The translations under genes were made by a program, and so were the position numbers. This document shows positions 13,794-20,605 of a stretch of 24,838 bases of DNA, piece after piece. The notes below the pieces were generated by a model that worked only from the letters and a program-made list of their open reading frames with translations, was not told where the DNA came from and did not search any database. This DNA is from Anaerolineaceae bacterium UBA6107 (GTDB taxonomy: Bacteria; Chloroflexota; Anaerolineae; Anaerolineales; Anaerolineaceae), in the NCBI GenBank assembly GCA_002428455.1, contig DIWL01000055.1, forward strand, positions 1-24,838, given 5' to 3'. Every line of letters starts with the position of its first letter. Position 1 is the first letter of the stretch.

Positions 13794-14936
13794 TCAGCGG
13801 CGATCCAGCCGCGCGCGGATCAGGCGGGCGAGTTCCTCCAGCAGCGACAGGGATTGGCTGCCCAGACCTTTCACCACCATGCTGTTGGCGATCTCATCCA
13901 GTGCCTGGTCCTGGCCGATGCGGTCTAATTCATTTAATGTCTGTACGAATCGCCGCATGGAACGCGCTGCCTGGCGACCCGGTTCGGGCAGGATGGGGGT
14001 CACTGGTGGACGGCGGTGGGTGTCTTGAGAAGATGTCGGGGTGGCGATCTCTGCGATCTCGTCGGAGGTCAATTGATTTTGAATGCTCAAGCGGATCATG
14101 CGTTCCCACTGATCGCGTGGCGCGGCAAGGATCTCGCGCAGGACACGTTCCGAAAGGCGGTAGCGGTCAGCCAGGTCGAGCTGGCTGGTGGGGAGCTGCA
14201 GGATATTGAGCAGCTGCACCATGCGCGGGCGGGTGAGCTGCATGATCGGGATGATGCGGTCCCACAGGCCCGTGGGCATACGCTGGGTGCGCGCGATACG
14301 AAAGAAGTCGTAATCATCCGCCAGGTCAGCTTCGGGTCGAACTCCCATCTCGGCCAGGATCAATGCGGCGACTTCGCAGGCTTGTTCCACTGCCGATGGG
14401 GGTTCAGCATGACGGTTCTCCAACACCTGGCGCTGACGGGTGGGTTTTTCTACCACCTCAACGCGCAGGAGGGGTTCGTCAGCAGCTCCGGAGGAGGCGT
14501 ACTGCAGGCAGGACGCCCAAAAACGCCGCTCACCGGTCTCGATCATGAACACATATTCACCCGCGGGATTCATTTCCCACTTGCCCGTGATGGATTTGAT
14601 CTGACCGTGTTCTTCAAATGAAGAGCCCATTGCCAACAGGCGCTGGATCTCCTGTTCCATGCCGGGGTCGGTGCGGGAGAGGGAAAGCCATTCCAGTGCG
14701 GCCTGGTAGCAATTGATGCTTCCGGCGAAGAACGCCGCGCGTATCTCGGCGGGCAGCAATCGCCGCGGCTGGAAGCGGTCGGGAAACATCTGGCTGGGTT
14801 TGAGCCGCTCGATACGCTCCACCTGGACCGCAACCGTATCTTCCGGCTTGGCGGCGGATGGGGGCTGTATCTTGGGTTTTTCAGCTCCGTTTGCGTTCAG
14901 ATCTTCAAATGCGGAATACCTTTTCTTGGGTGGCAT
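13794..14936 (-). CDS. ParB-like centromere-binding protein (second system)
   Basis: A 380-residue protein with the ParB/Srx N-terminal fold. The basic lead-in (PKKRYSAFEDLN) and a Pro-rich linker precede IERLKPSQMFPDRFQPRR (QPRR at 56-59). Then come EEHGQIKSI and the CTP-binding box TGERRFWA (GERR at 135-138), followed by ENRHAEPPSAVEQA, the usual E-N-x-x-R element. About 75 residues separate QPRR from GERR, more than in standard ParB, so there is an insertion. The middle region (about 210-290, DYDFFRIARTQRMPTGLWDRIIPIMQLTRPRMVQLLNIL) is helical and would contain the DNA-reading helix-turn-helix. Its gene starts four bases after the parA stop, with AAGGA ahead of the ATG. The likely DNA site is the GTAACC palindrome seen three times nearby. 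Confidence 0.75.
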   Translation of the reverse strand: MPPKKRYSAFEDLNANGAEKPKIQPPSAAKPEDTVAVQVERIERLKPSQMFPDRFQPRRLLPAEIRAAFFAGSINCYQAALEWLSLSRTDPGMEQEIQRLLAMGSSFEEHGQIKSITGKWEMNPAGEYVFMIETGERRFWASCLQYASSGAADEPLLRVEVVEKPTRQRQVLENRHAEPPSAVEQACEVAALILAEMGVRPEADLADDYDFFRIARTQRMPTGLWDRIIPIMQLTRPRMVQLLNILQLPTSQLDLADRYRLSERVLREILAAPRDQWERMIRLSIQNQLTSDEIAEIATPTSSQDTHRRPPVTPILPEPGRQAARSMRRFVQTLNELDRIGQDQALDEIANSMVVKGLGSQSLSLLEELARLIRARLDRR

Positions 14937-14940
14937 GGTC

Positions 14941-15798
14941 TTATCCTTCGCGGTATCGCTTATGGTCGCCGGTTTGTTTCAGAACGAGGTCGACCAGTTC
15001 GGCATATTCACGTGTTCCGCGTGAACTGGAGATAATATTCTGGCTGCTCGGATTGCGTGGCGGGCGGTAAGTGAAAATGTCCATGTGGCTTGAATGTGCG
15101 TAAGCCAGGTCGGAGGCTTTGTGAATGGTCGGAAGCATCAGTTTCTTGTAGCGCTTGTGCATCTCCTCCAGAATCTCGCGCGATTCGCTGCGCTGTTCCT
15201 CGCACAGGCTGGGCAGGTAGCCCAGGATGTTGAGGTCCGGTTTGAAATGGGTTTGTACCTGCTCAATGGTGCGTTGCAATTCGATCAGACCGGAGACGCC
15301 CAGGTAGGAGGTCTCAACAGGAATGATGACATGGTCAGCAGCGACCAGTGAATTGATCAACAGGTCCCCGGTGTTGGGCGGGGTGTCGATGATGATATAG
15401 GCGTATTCATCCAGTATGGGTGTGAGCGCGCGCTGCAGGCGCGTTTCATTTGCCATCAGCGCGGGTAATTCTCGTGCGGCGCGGATCATGGCGGCGCGTT
15501 CAGAGGGCACAAAAAAAAGATTCGCGTGGTAGTCGCTGCGCTGAATGAGGCGCTGGATGGACGGGGGCGGGGTTTCGGTGAGCAGCGCGGCGAGTGACTC
15601 AGCCGGGGTGTGCTGGTGTTTCTCGTACGCCACCGCCAGCAGGGCGTGCACCTGGGGATCCATGTCTACCAGCAGCACCCGGTTCCTGCCATCCGGGCGT
15701 TCGGAAAGGCGTAATGCGATACCGGCAGCCAGGTTGACAGCAGTGGTCGTCTTGCCGACCCCGCCTTTCTCATTTGCGATCGTGATGGTAATTGCCAT
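14941..15798 (-). CDS. parA: ParA-family partition ATPase (second system)
   Basis: A 285-residue ParA ATPase. The Walker A box EKGGVGKTTTAVNLAAG starts at residue 10. The second motif is at VLLVDMDPQVHALLAV and Walker B at YAYIIIDTPPNTGDLL. It differs clearly from the first ParA (different spacing and C-terminus), so the two are separate systems and not a recent duplication. The C-terminal part (YRPPRNPSSQNIISSSRGTREYAELVDLVL) would carry non-specific DNA binding. ATG 15798 begins MAITITIANEKGG and follows GGCGAG; an upstream ATG at 15837 is less likely. The parB-like gene follows after four bases. A -10 like TATAAT lies on the minus strand at 15854-15849, overlapping a DnaA-box match. Confidence 0.85.
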   Translation of the reverse strand: MAITITIANEKGGVGKTTTAVNLAAGIALRLSERPDGRNRVLLVDMDPQVHALLAVAYEKHQHTPAESLAALLTETPPPSIQRLIQRSDYHANLFFVPSERAAMIRAARELPALMANETRLQRALTPILDEYAYIIIDTPPNTGDLLINSLVAADHVIIPVETSYLGVSGLIELQRTIEQVQTHFKPDLNILGYLPSLCEEQRSESREILEEMHKRYKKLMLPTIHKASDLAYAHSSHMDIFTYRPPRNPSSQNIISSSRGTREYAELVDLVLKQTGDHKRYREG

Positions 15799-16003
15799 AC
15801 TCGCCTGCCTGAAACCGGTTATTGCGGGAGTTTTCACCCCACATTCCGATTATACACAATCTCACGAATAACGATATCTTAACATAAAAAATGGTAAAAT
15901 ACAACAAGTTACGGTAATTAAGTGATCAGAACCAATAAATAGGATAAATCTATTGATTTCAGCCCAAATTCGTGCGATAATTATCAGGTGATGGAGGATT
16001 TCC
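15799..16003. promoter_or_regulatory. AT-rich divergent promoter region with one DnaA-box match
   Basis: A 205-base region between the divergent parA and AAA genes. For the plus strand, TTGATT (15953-15958) and GATAAT (15976-15981) are 17 bp apart. For the minus strand, TATAAT (15854-15849) has no good -35. TTATACACA at 15850-15858 matches the DnaA-box consensus TTATNCACA exactly. The stretch 15880-15958 is very AT-rich. A single box is weak evidence for an origin, and the region is mainly notable for where it sits. Confidence 0.45.
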
Positions 16004-16822
16004 ATGGGCGATTTGATGAATGATGATGAGTGGCGCCAGGTGCGCCTCGACCGGTTAGGTCTGAAAGAGGATCCCTTCAAGCTTTCAGCCGATCCGCGCT
16101 ACCTGTACCTCGGACCGGAACACCTGGCTGTTTACCGCCAGGCGCAGGGGGTCATTTCGCGGCGGCGCGGGCTGGCGCTGATCTCGGGAGATATGGGTAT
16201 GGGAAAGAGTTCCCTCGCCCGGCGACTCTATGACGTGTACGCCTCTGAAGAGTCCGTGGATATTTGTTACATTCATACCGCCGCTTTCAAGTCAGCCATG
16301 GATGCCGCCCGACAGATCTCCGAAACACTGGGGGTGCCGCGGTTGCGTTCTTTCCAGCTGCAGATGGAAGGTCTGGAAAATTTCATGGCCAACGCGTATA
16401 CCAACAACCGCAATGTGGTGGTACTGCTGGATGACGCGCAACTGATGGAGCCGGAAGCGCTCGAGGTGCTGCACCGCCTGTACAACTTTGATTACGATGC
16501 CAAAGTGGCGCAGGTGCTGGCTTTCGGACAATCTGAGATGCAATCGGTATTTGAGCTCAACAAGGCAGTGAACGCACGTGTATTCGTGCGGCTGGCACTG
16601 CCTCCACTTACCCTCTCCAGCGCGCTGCAGATGGTGCTTTTCCGGCTGAGTGTCGCCGGCAGGCAGGCGCCGCTGATCAACGATGACGCTTTCGAAGTGC
16701 TTTATGAAAAATCCCAGGGTGTGCCACGCGAGATCATCCGCCTGTGCGCCCTTTCGATGGATCAATTACTGGAAAGCGATGAATCCATGATCAATCTGGA
16801 AATTGCACGAAAGGTGAAATGA
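16004..16822 (+). CDS. ExeA/TniB-like AAA ATPase
   Basis: A 272-residue AAA+ ATPase of the ExeA/GspA-TniB group. The N-terminal signature GLKEDPFKLSADPRYLYL is typical. Walker A is GDMGMGKSS (Lys68, Ser69), Walker B VVVLLDDAQ (Asp140, Asp141), and a sensor-like stretch is at LAFGQSEMQ. The C-terminal winged helix ends in GVPREIIRLCALSMDQ, where G-x-P-R is the family's arginine-bearing motif. Family members load or remodel other proteins on membranes or DNA (type II secretion, Tn7-like transposition). No secretion gene or transposase is adjacent, so a replication or partition accessory role is inferred from the neighbourhood. GGAGG is six bases before the ATG. The next gene overlaps by four bases (ATGA). 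Confidence 0.8.
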   Translation: MGDLMNDDEWRQVRLDRLGLKEDPFKLSADPRYLYLGPEHLAVYRQAQGVISRRRGLALISGDMGMGKSSLARRLYDVYASEESVDICYIHTAAFKSAMDAARQISETLGVPRLRSFQLQMEGLENFMANAYTNNRNVVVLLDDAQLMEPEALEVLHRLYNFDYDAKVAQVLAFGQSEMQSVFELNKAVNARVFVRLALPPLTLSSALQMVLFRLSVAGRQAPLINDDAFEVLYEKSQGVPREIIRLCALSMDQLLESDESMINLEIARKVK

Positions 16823-17154
16823 TTATGGCCTCTACACAGAATGTGAACCGGAACGCCTGGGTGCAACTCTATGAAGCCCGGCGTGTTCCCAACGAACAGG
16901 AAGTACGCTCACCGGGCAGGCCGCCTGGTGTTGTGCCGCGCCGCAAGGTGGGGCTGACGCTTTCACAGGGGGAGATCACTGAGCTCGAGAACTGGCGTGA
17001 ACGCCTTTCGGGACTGCTCAACCGTTCGGTTTCCGCAGGTGAGACGCTGGGCATCCTGACGCGTGTGTGTACCAACCGCTACAACCGCATGGATGACGCG
17101 GAAGACATTCAGACATTGGCTGAACTGGTAGAACGCTTGATAGGAGAGGAATGA
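16819..17154 (+). CDS. Small protein coupled to the AAA ATPase
   Basis: A 111-residue protein starting inside the end of the AAA gene (ATGA overlap at 16819; an ATG at 16825 is an alternative). The first 40 residues are basic and Pro/Gly-rich (EARRVPNEQEVRSPGRPPGVVPRRK). The rest forms a strand KVGLTLS, a helix EITELENWRERLSGLL, a turn NRSVS, and a helix AGETLGILTRVCTNRY, the order of a ribbon-helix-helix domain, though the helix between strand and turn is longer than usual. A DNA-binding adaptor for the ATPase is the most natural guess. No named family is recognised. It lies ahead of the DnaA-like gene in the same direction, with a separate promoter between. Confidence 0.55.
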   Translation: MIMASTQNVNRNAWVQLYEARRVPNEQEVRSPGRPPGVVPRRKVGLTLSQGEITELENWRERLSGLLNRSVSAGETLGILTRVCTNRYNRMDDAEDIQTLAELVERLIGEE

Positions 17155-17158
17155 ATTA

Positions 17159-17193
17159 TTTCTACCAAAAATTCCAACGGTTTACGGTAGAAA
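17159..17193. repeat. Inverted repeat after the AAA operon
   Basis: TTTCTACC (17159-17166) pairs perfectly with GGTAGAAA (17186-17193) around a 19-base spacer. It starts five bases past the preceding stop. The plus strand then runs into A's, so it is not a clear terminator; an operator or weak terminator is possible. Confidence 0.4.
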
Positions 17194-17212
17194 AAATTAC
17201 CTTTCAAAGTCA

Positions 17213-17270
17213 GATCAGCTTTAAAAAGGCTGATCAAACTATTGATAATATAGAAATAATGTTCTATAAT
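17213..17270 (+). promoter_or_regulatory. Promoter with inverted repeat for the DnaA-like gene
   Basis: TTGATA (17242-17247) and the consensus -10 TATAAT (17265-17270) are 17 bp apart, a strong promoter. Just upstream, GATCAGC (17213-17219) and GCTGATC (17229-17235) form a 7-bp inverted repeat, a good candidate operator. The expected transcript starts at about 17277. Confidence 0.7.
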
Positions 17271-17286
17271 AACACACGGCAGGCTG

Positions 17287-18216
17287 GTGACCGGTAACCC
17301 CGGACCGCGCCGCGAATGGATGACAGGTATGGACCACGGTGTAAAAGGGCAGTCACTCGGAGTGGATAAACCCGATTTCCAGGAAGCCTGGGAAATGGTG
17401 CTGGGTGATCTGCGCACCGAGATGTCGCGCGCCCTCTACGAGACCTGGGTGCAGCCGCTGAAACCGGTGGGCTACAATGAACGAACGTTCACTGTGGGTG
17501 CCTATAATACTTACGGCCGCGCCTGGGTGGAGGAACGGCTGGGGGCGCGCATCTCCCGCCTGCTCGAGGGCTTGTACGGTGAACCGGTGACGCTCAACGT
17601 GGTGGTGTCCAATGGTTTTTACAGGGCAGGGGAGGGTGCCGCGCCAATCAAACGCTCAGTCCCTCAGGACCTGCGCGATGTCGACGAGGATTCTGTGGAA
17701 ATAAACCTGCCGGAAGAGAATGCGGCGCCGGTTAACAACCTGAACGGATCCGGGCGCAGCCGCAAGGTTATGCTGCAGCGCGCCTACGGCAGCGAACGCG
17801 CCAAGCTCATCCAACCGGAGCGCGGCATGTTCGTGACCGGTTACTTTTTCAATAACTGGCTGCCGCTGCTGGGGCATTCAGCTTTCACCGTTATTATGGC
17901 GGCACGCTCGCTTTGCTACTGGAACCCGATGACCGGAGAGCTGCGCAATGTGGTGGAGACCGAGATGGGCGAACTGGCTGAAAGAGCAGCGGTATCGGTT
18001 CGCACGGTGAAGGACGTGCTCAACGCCGAGCTGGTACAGCGCTACTTCCTGCGCTACCGTGTACGCCGCGTGATGACCGCCAATGGTGTGCGTACAGCGG
18101 GCATTTCGCTGCAGGTACGCATGGACGATCCGCTGACACCGCTCGACCAGGTGAAGACCGGGCTGATGGAGGAAGAGGAATGGTACCTGCCGGAGTTCTC
18201 GGGGGAGAAAGAATAA
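17287..18216 (+). CDS. DnaA domain I fused to a winged-helix-like region (putative initiator)
   Basis: A 309-residue protein. Residues 31-107 match the DnaA N-terminal domain (AWEMVLGDLRTEMSRALYETWVQPL, then TFTVGAYNTYGRAWVEERL and SRLLEGLYGEPVTLNVVV). In DnaA this domain binds helicase and other factors. An acidic linker follows, then a region from about 170 with helical segments (GYFFNNWLPLLGHSAFTVIMAARSLCYW) and a helix-turn-helix (VETEMGELAERAAVSVRTVKDVL), as in plasmid or phage replication initiators with winged helices. The AAA+ motor and DnaA domain IV are missing. The likely role is DNA binding plus recruitment of host helicase, which is an inference. The start could be GTG 17287 or ATG 17320/17329; DnaA-like sequence begins later in any case. 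Confidence 0.7.
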   Translation: MTGNPGPRREWMTGMDHGVKGQSLGVDKPDFQEAWEMVLGDLRTEMSRALYETWVQPLKPVGYNERTFTVGAYNTYGRAWVEERLGARISRLLEGLYGEPVTLNVVVSNGFYRAGEGAAPIKRSVPQDLRDVDEDSVEINLPEENAAPVNNLNGSGRSRKVMLQRAYGSERAKLIQPERGMFVTGYFFNNWLPLLGHSAFTVIMAARSLCYWNPMTGELRNVVETEMGELAERAAVSVRTVKDVLNAELVQRYFLRYRVRRVMTANGVRTAGISLQVRMDDPLTPLDQVKTGLMEEEEWYLPEFSGEKE

Positions 18217-18232
18217 ACCGCGCTGGTTTGCG

Positions 18233-19372
18233 CTAGTCTTTGAGAATGAAATCCAGGTAATTGGTGCGGGTAATTTCATTGAACTGACTGCCAGGGTAGG
18301 CGGTAATAAAGGACTGTGGAATCTTGCTTCCTTTGGCTTGGTATTTAAATTCGAAGCAAGATATGGTCCCGGCGTGTTCTTCAATGTAATCCAGTTCAGC
18401 CCCGGTGTAGGTGCGCCAAAAAAAAGGTGAATACAAAATACCGGAATATTTCATGTATTTCATCCGTTCGACCAACAGGAAGTTCTCCCAAAGCTTGCCC
18501 AGATCATCGCGATTGGACAATGTTTTTAGATTATCGATCAGGACATTTCTAATCCCAAGATCGTAAAAGTATATTTTGTCCATCTTAGTGATCTCTTTGC
18601 GTAAATTCCGACTGAAGCCCTTGAGGCGGAAGACCACAAAAGATTTTTCGAGGAGGTCGATATAGCGGTCAACGGTATCCTTACCCATACTCAGCTGCCG
18701 GCCTAATTCTGTGAGTGAAACTTCTGAGCCGATCTGAAAAGCCAGCAACTTCAACAGGTCGCGAATCTTGGACGAATTTTTGATCTCGCCAAACTCGATT
18801 AATTCACGGTAGAGGTATGCATCGCTCAAATTTCGTAGATATTCTTTTCTATCCGTTTCACTTGTCATAGAAAATAGTTCAGGATAAGAACCAAAAACCA
18901 ATCTCTCTGAAATTGTATCGTCTAGTTCAGCGCGGTTGTGTAAAGCGCGAAGTTCAAGGAATGAAATAGGAAAGAGCTGGTAATTCCAGGTGCGTCCCGT
19001 CAGCGGCTCGCTGATTTTACTGGCAAGATCAAGAGACGAAGAACCGGTAACCAGTACTTTAAGGGAGGGGATATTATCCAGGATGATTTTCAGGTTTATT
19101 CCAATTTCAGGGATACGTTGAGCTTCATCGACAAAAAGCAGATCGTATCCACTGACCAGCGATTGGATCCTCGCCAGATCGCGGCTTGAAATAACGTCTA
19201 TGAAGCGGGTTTGATCCCCGTTAATTGAAAGTGTTCGTAAACCCATGCTTTCGATGACAGTTTTCGCGAGGGTGGTTTTTCCAACCTGCCGCGCGCCGTA
19301 GATGATCACTCCTTTTTGCGAGTTGGTCAGTTTATCGATGACATTGTTGGTAATTGACCTGGGAATCTGCAT
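18233..19372 (-). CDS. DUF4143-type ATP-binding protein (AAA_14)
   Basis: A 379-residue protein of the widespread AAA_14 plus DUF4143 family. The Walker A box is GARQVGKTT (Lys32), the Walker B is DLLFVDEAQRIPE, and the sensor stretch is KVLVTGSSSLDL. The C-terminal DUF4143 half contains LTELGRQLSMGKDTVDRYIDLLEKSFVVFRL (a winged helix) and a PD-(D/E)xK-like end (GAELDYIEEH, CFEFKYQ). The biological function is not established; such genes are common in archaea and in horizontally moved regions. No clear Shine-Dalgarno precedes ATG 19372, but a TATAAT lies on the minus strand at 19394-19389, giving a short leader. It is convergent with the DnaA-like gene, with 16 bases between the stops, and marks the edge of the replication block. 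Confidence 0.85.
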   Translation of the reverse strand: MQIPRSITNNVIDKLTNSQKGVIIYGARQVGKTTLAKTVIESMGLRTLSINGDQTRFIDVISSRDLARIQSLVSGYDLLFVDEAQRIPEIGINLKIILDNIPSLKVLVTGSSSLDLASKISEPLTGRTWNYQLFPISFLELRALHNRAELDDTISERLVFGSYPELFSMTSETDRKEYLRNLSDAYLYRELIEFGEIKNSSKIRDLLKLLAFQIGSEVSLTELGRQLSMGKDTVDRYIDLLEKSFVVFRLKGFSRNLRKEITKMDKIYFYDLGIRNVLIDNLKTLSNRDDLGKLWENFLLVERMKYMKYSGILYSPFFWRTYTGAELDYIEEHAGTISCFEFKYQAKGSKIPQSFITAYPGSQFNEITRTNYLDFILKD

Positions 19373-19404
19373 AACATTACTTTACATGATTATAAGGTGC
19401 TTGT

Positions 19405-19491
19405 CAAGCGGAATTAGCGCTAATTCCGCTTGTGCACTGGCGGTATTCGCGCGAATTGCGCTTGTGGACGGGCGGTAATCACGCGAAAATA
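19405..19491. repeat. Palindrome array with 32-bp pitch
   Basis: A perfect 28-bp palindrome spans 19405-19432 (centre TTAGCGCTAA). A second, imperfect palindrome spans 19440-19461 (core ATTCGCGCGAAT). Their centres are exactly 32 bp apart. The flanking sequence also repeats: CGCTAATTCCGCTTGTG at 19418 and CGCGAATTGCGCTTGTG at 19450, each followed by a GGCGGTA element, and a partial third copy CGCGAAAAT begins at 19482. That makes about 2.3 units of a 32-bp tandem repeat. It lies upstream of the DUF4143 gene, beyond its -10. Confidence 0.65.
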
Positions 19492-19683
19492 ACCGGTTGT
19501 TCAGGGACGGAAGTCATTGCAGATTTGAGCATTCTTGTTCGAAACAGGTTGGTTTGTGCTATAGTGATTTTGGTTGCTTTCCCTGGTTCATGCCACTCCC
19601 CAAACATCGCCGCATCAATAGCCTCCTCGTGGATGCACTCCAGAGAACGCGTTTCTTTTATGTCGAGCATCAGGAGGCCTTCC
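19492..19683 (+). other. Intergenic stretch ahead of the CPBP gene
   Basis: With the palindrome array this forms a gap of about 310 bases without a gene. TATAGT at 19560-19565 with TTGTTC at 19535-19540 (19-bp spacer) is a possible promoter for the protease gene. AGGAGG at 19672-19677 is its ribosome binding site. Nothing else is recognised. Confidence 0.35.
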
Positions 19684-20533
19684 ATGACAAGTGAAATTCC
19701 GAAATTCAGAGCGCCAGGCGAGAAGATCATCCTCATACTTTTCTTCGCGGTGGCTGGCACTCTGATCATCGTGGTCTTTTCTCCATGGGATCCGCTTCTA
19801 AAACCGAAGGCGGATTACCTGGGGCGCCTGGCCGCCATCGCGTTCTTTGCCTTGCTCTACCTGCTCACACGCAAGACGCCGGTGTTGGAAAAATATCAAC
19901 AAGTTGTCTTTGGTTTACTGGTGCTCGTCACGGCGGTCACCCTGGATTGGGTGTTCGGGATCCACCTGATCAAGCAACTGGGGATGCGGGCAAATTCTCC
20001 AGCCAATATTGCACTCGTCAAATTGAACGAATTCGTGGTGGTGGCAGCGGTGATTATTGCCTTCACCCTGGCCTCCGGCAAGCGCCCGGGAGAGATCTAC
20101 CTGCAGAAGTTTGGACTAAAACTTGGACTGATCATCGGAGCGGCGTGTTTCCTTGTTCTTGCTGCTGGTAGTATTCCCATTGCGGCCGGTTGGTTCCAGG
20201 GGAAGGGTCTCTCGCTGGCAAAGGTGATCCCGTGGATCCCGTGGGTATTGATCTTTGTGTTTGCCAACAGTGCTCTAGAGGAGTTGATGTTTCGTGGACT
20301 ATTTATGCGCAAGCTGGAGCCGTTCCTGGGGAAATTCACCGCGAACCTGACCATCGCGGTGGTGTTCACCCTGATCCATTATGGGGTCACGTATACCGCG
20401 GACCAGTTTACTTTTCCCTCTGGCGCTGCTGCTGGGTTACCTGGCGCAGAAAACTGACGCGCTATGGGCGTCCATCCTGCTTCACGCCGGGATGGACATC
20501 CCGGTGATACTGGGGATTTTCTCGAATTTGTGA
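19684..20533 (+). pseudogene. CPBP (CAAX-like) membrane protease, frameshifted
   Basis: A CPBP-family intramembrane metalloprotease with about eight hydrophobic segments. Motif 1 is EELMFRG (Glu-Glu-x3-Arg) and motif 2 is FTLIHYG. The reading frame from ATG 19684 (AGGAGG six bases upstream) then goes wrong after YTADQ, giving a short unrelated tail that stops at 20455-20457. One extra T in the TTT at 20407-20409 explains this. Dropping it joins LLFPLALLLGYLAQKTDALW, motif 3 (LLHAGMD) and a natural end, IPVILGIFSNL, at TGA 20531-20533. The truncated product lacks the third metal-binding motif, so it should be inactive unless the shift is a sequencing error or is corrected by slippage. Confidence 0.8.
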
Positions 20534-20605
20534 TTGATGGACTCAAAGTAAATGCGTTGAATTGGTTCGAAATTCTGGTGAGTATAGGAGAAAAAAATTA
20601 GAAAT

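Noticed and set aside
17478..17491. TGAACG-AA-CGTTCA, similar to the TetR-type palindrome
   Set aside because: It is within the DnaA-like coding region and has a different centre, so it is probably chance.
19389..19407. TTGACA and TATAAT on the minus strand before the DUF4143 gene
   Set aside because: Only 7 bp separate the two boxes, too short to act together; just the -10 was kept as a possibility.
20597..20599. ATT as a third non-standard start codon
   Set aside because: Its spacing from AGGAG is good, but ATG 20606 follows three codons later in the same frame, so the evidence is much weaker than for the two ATA cases.
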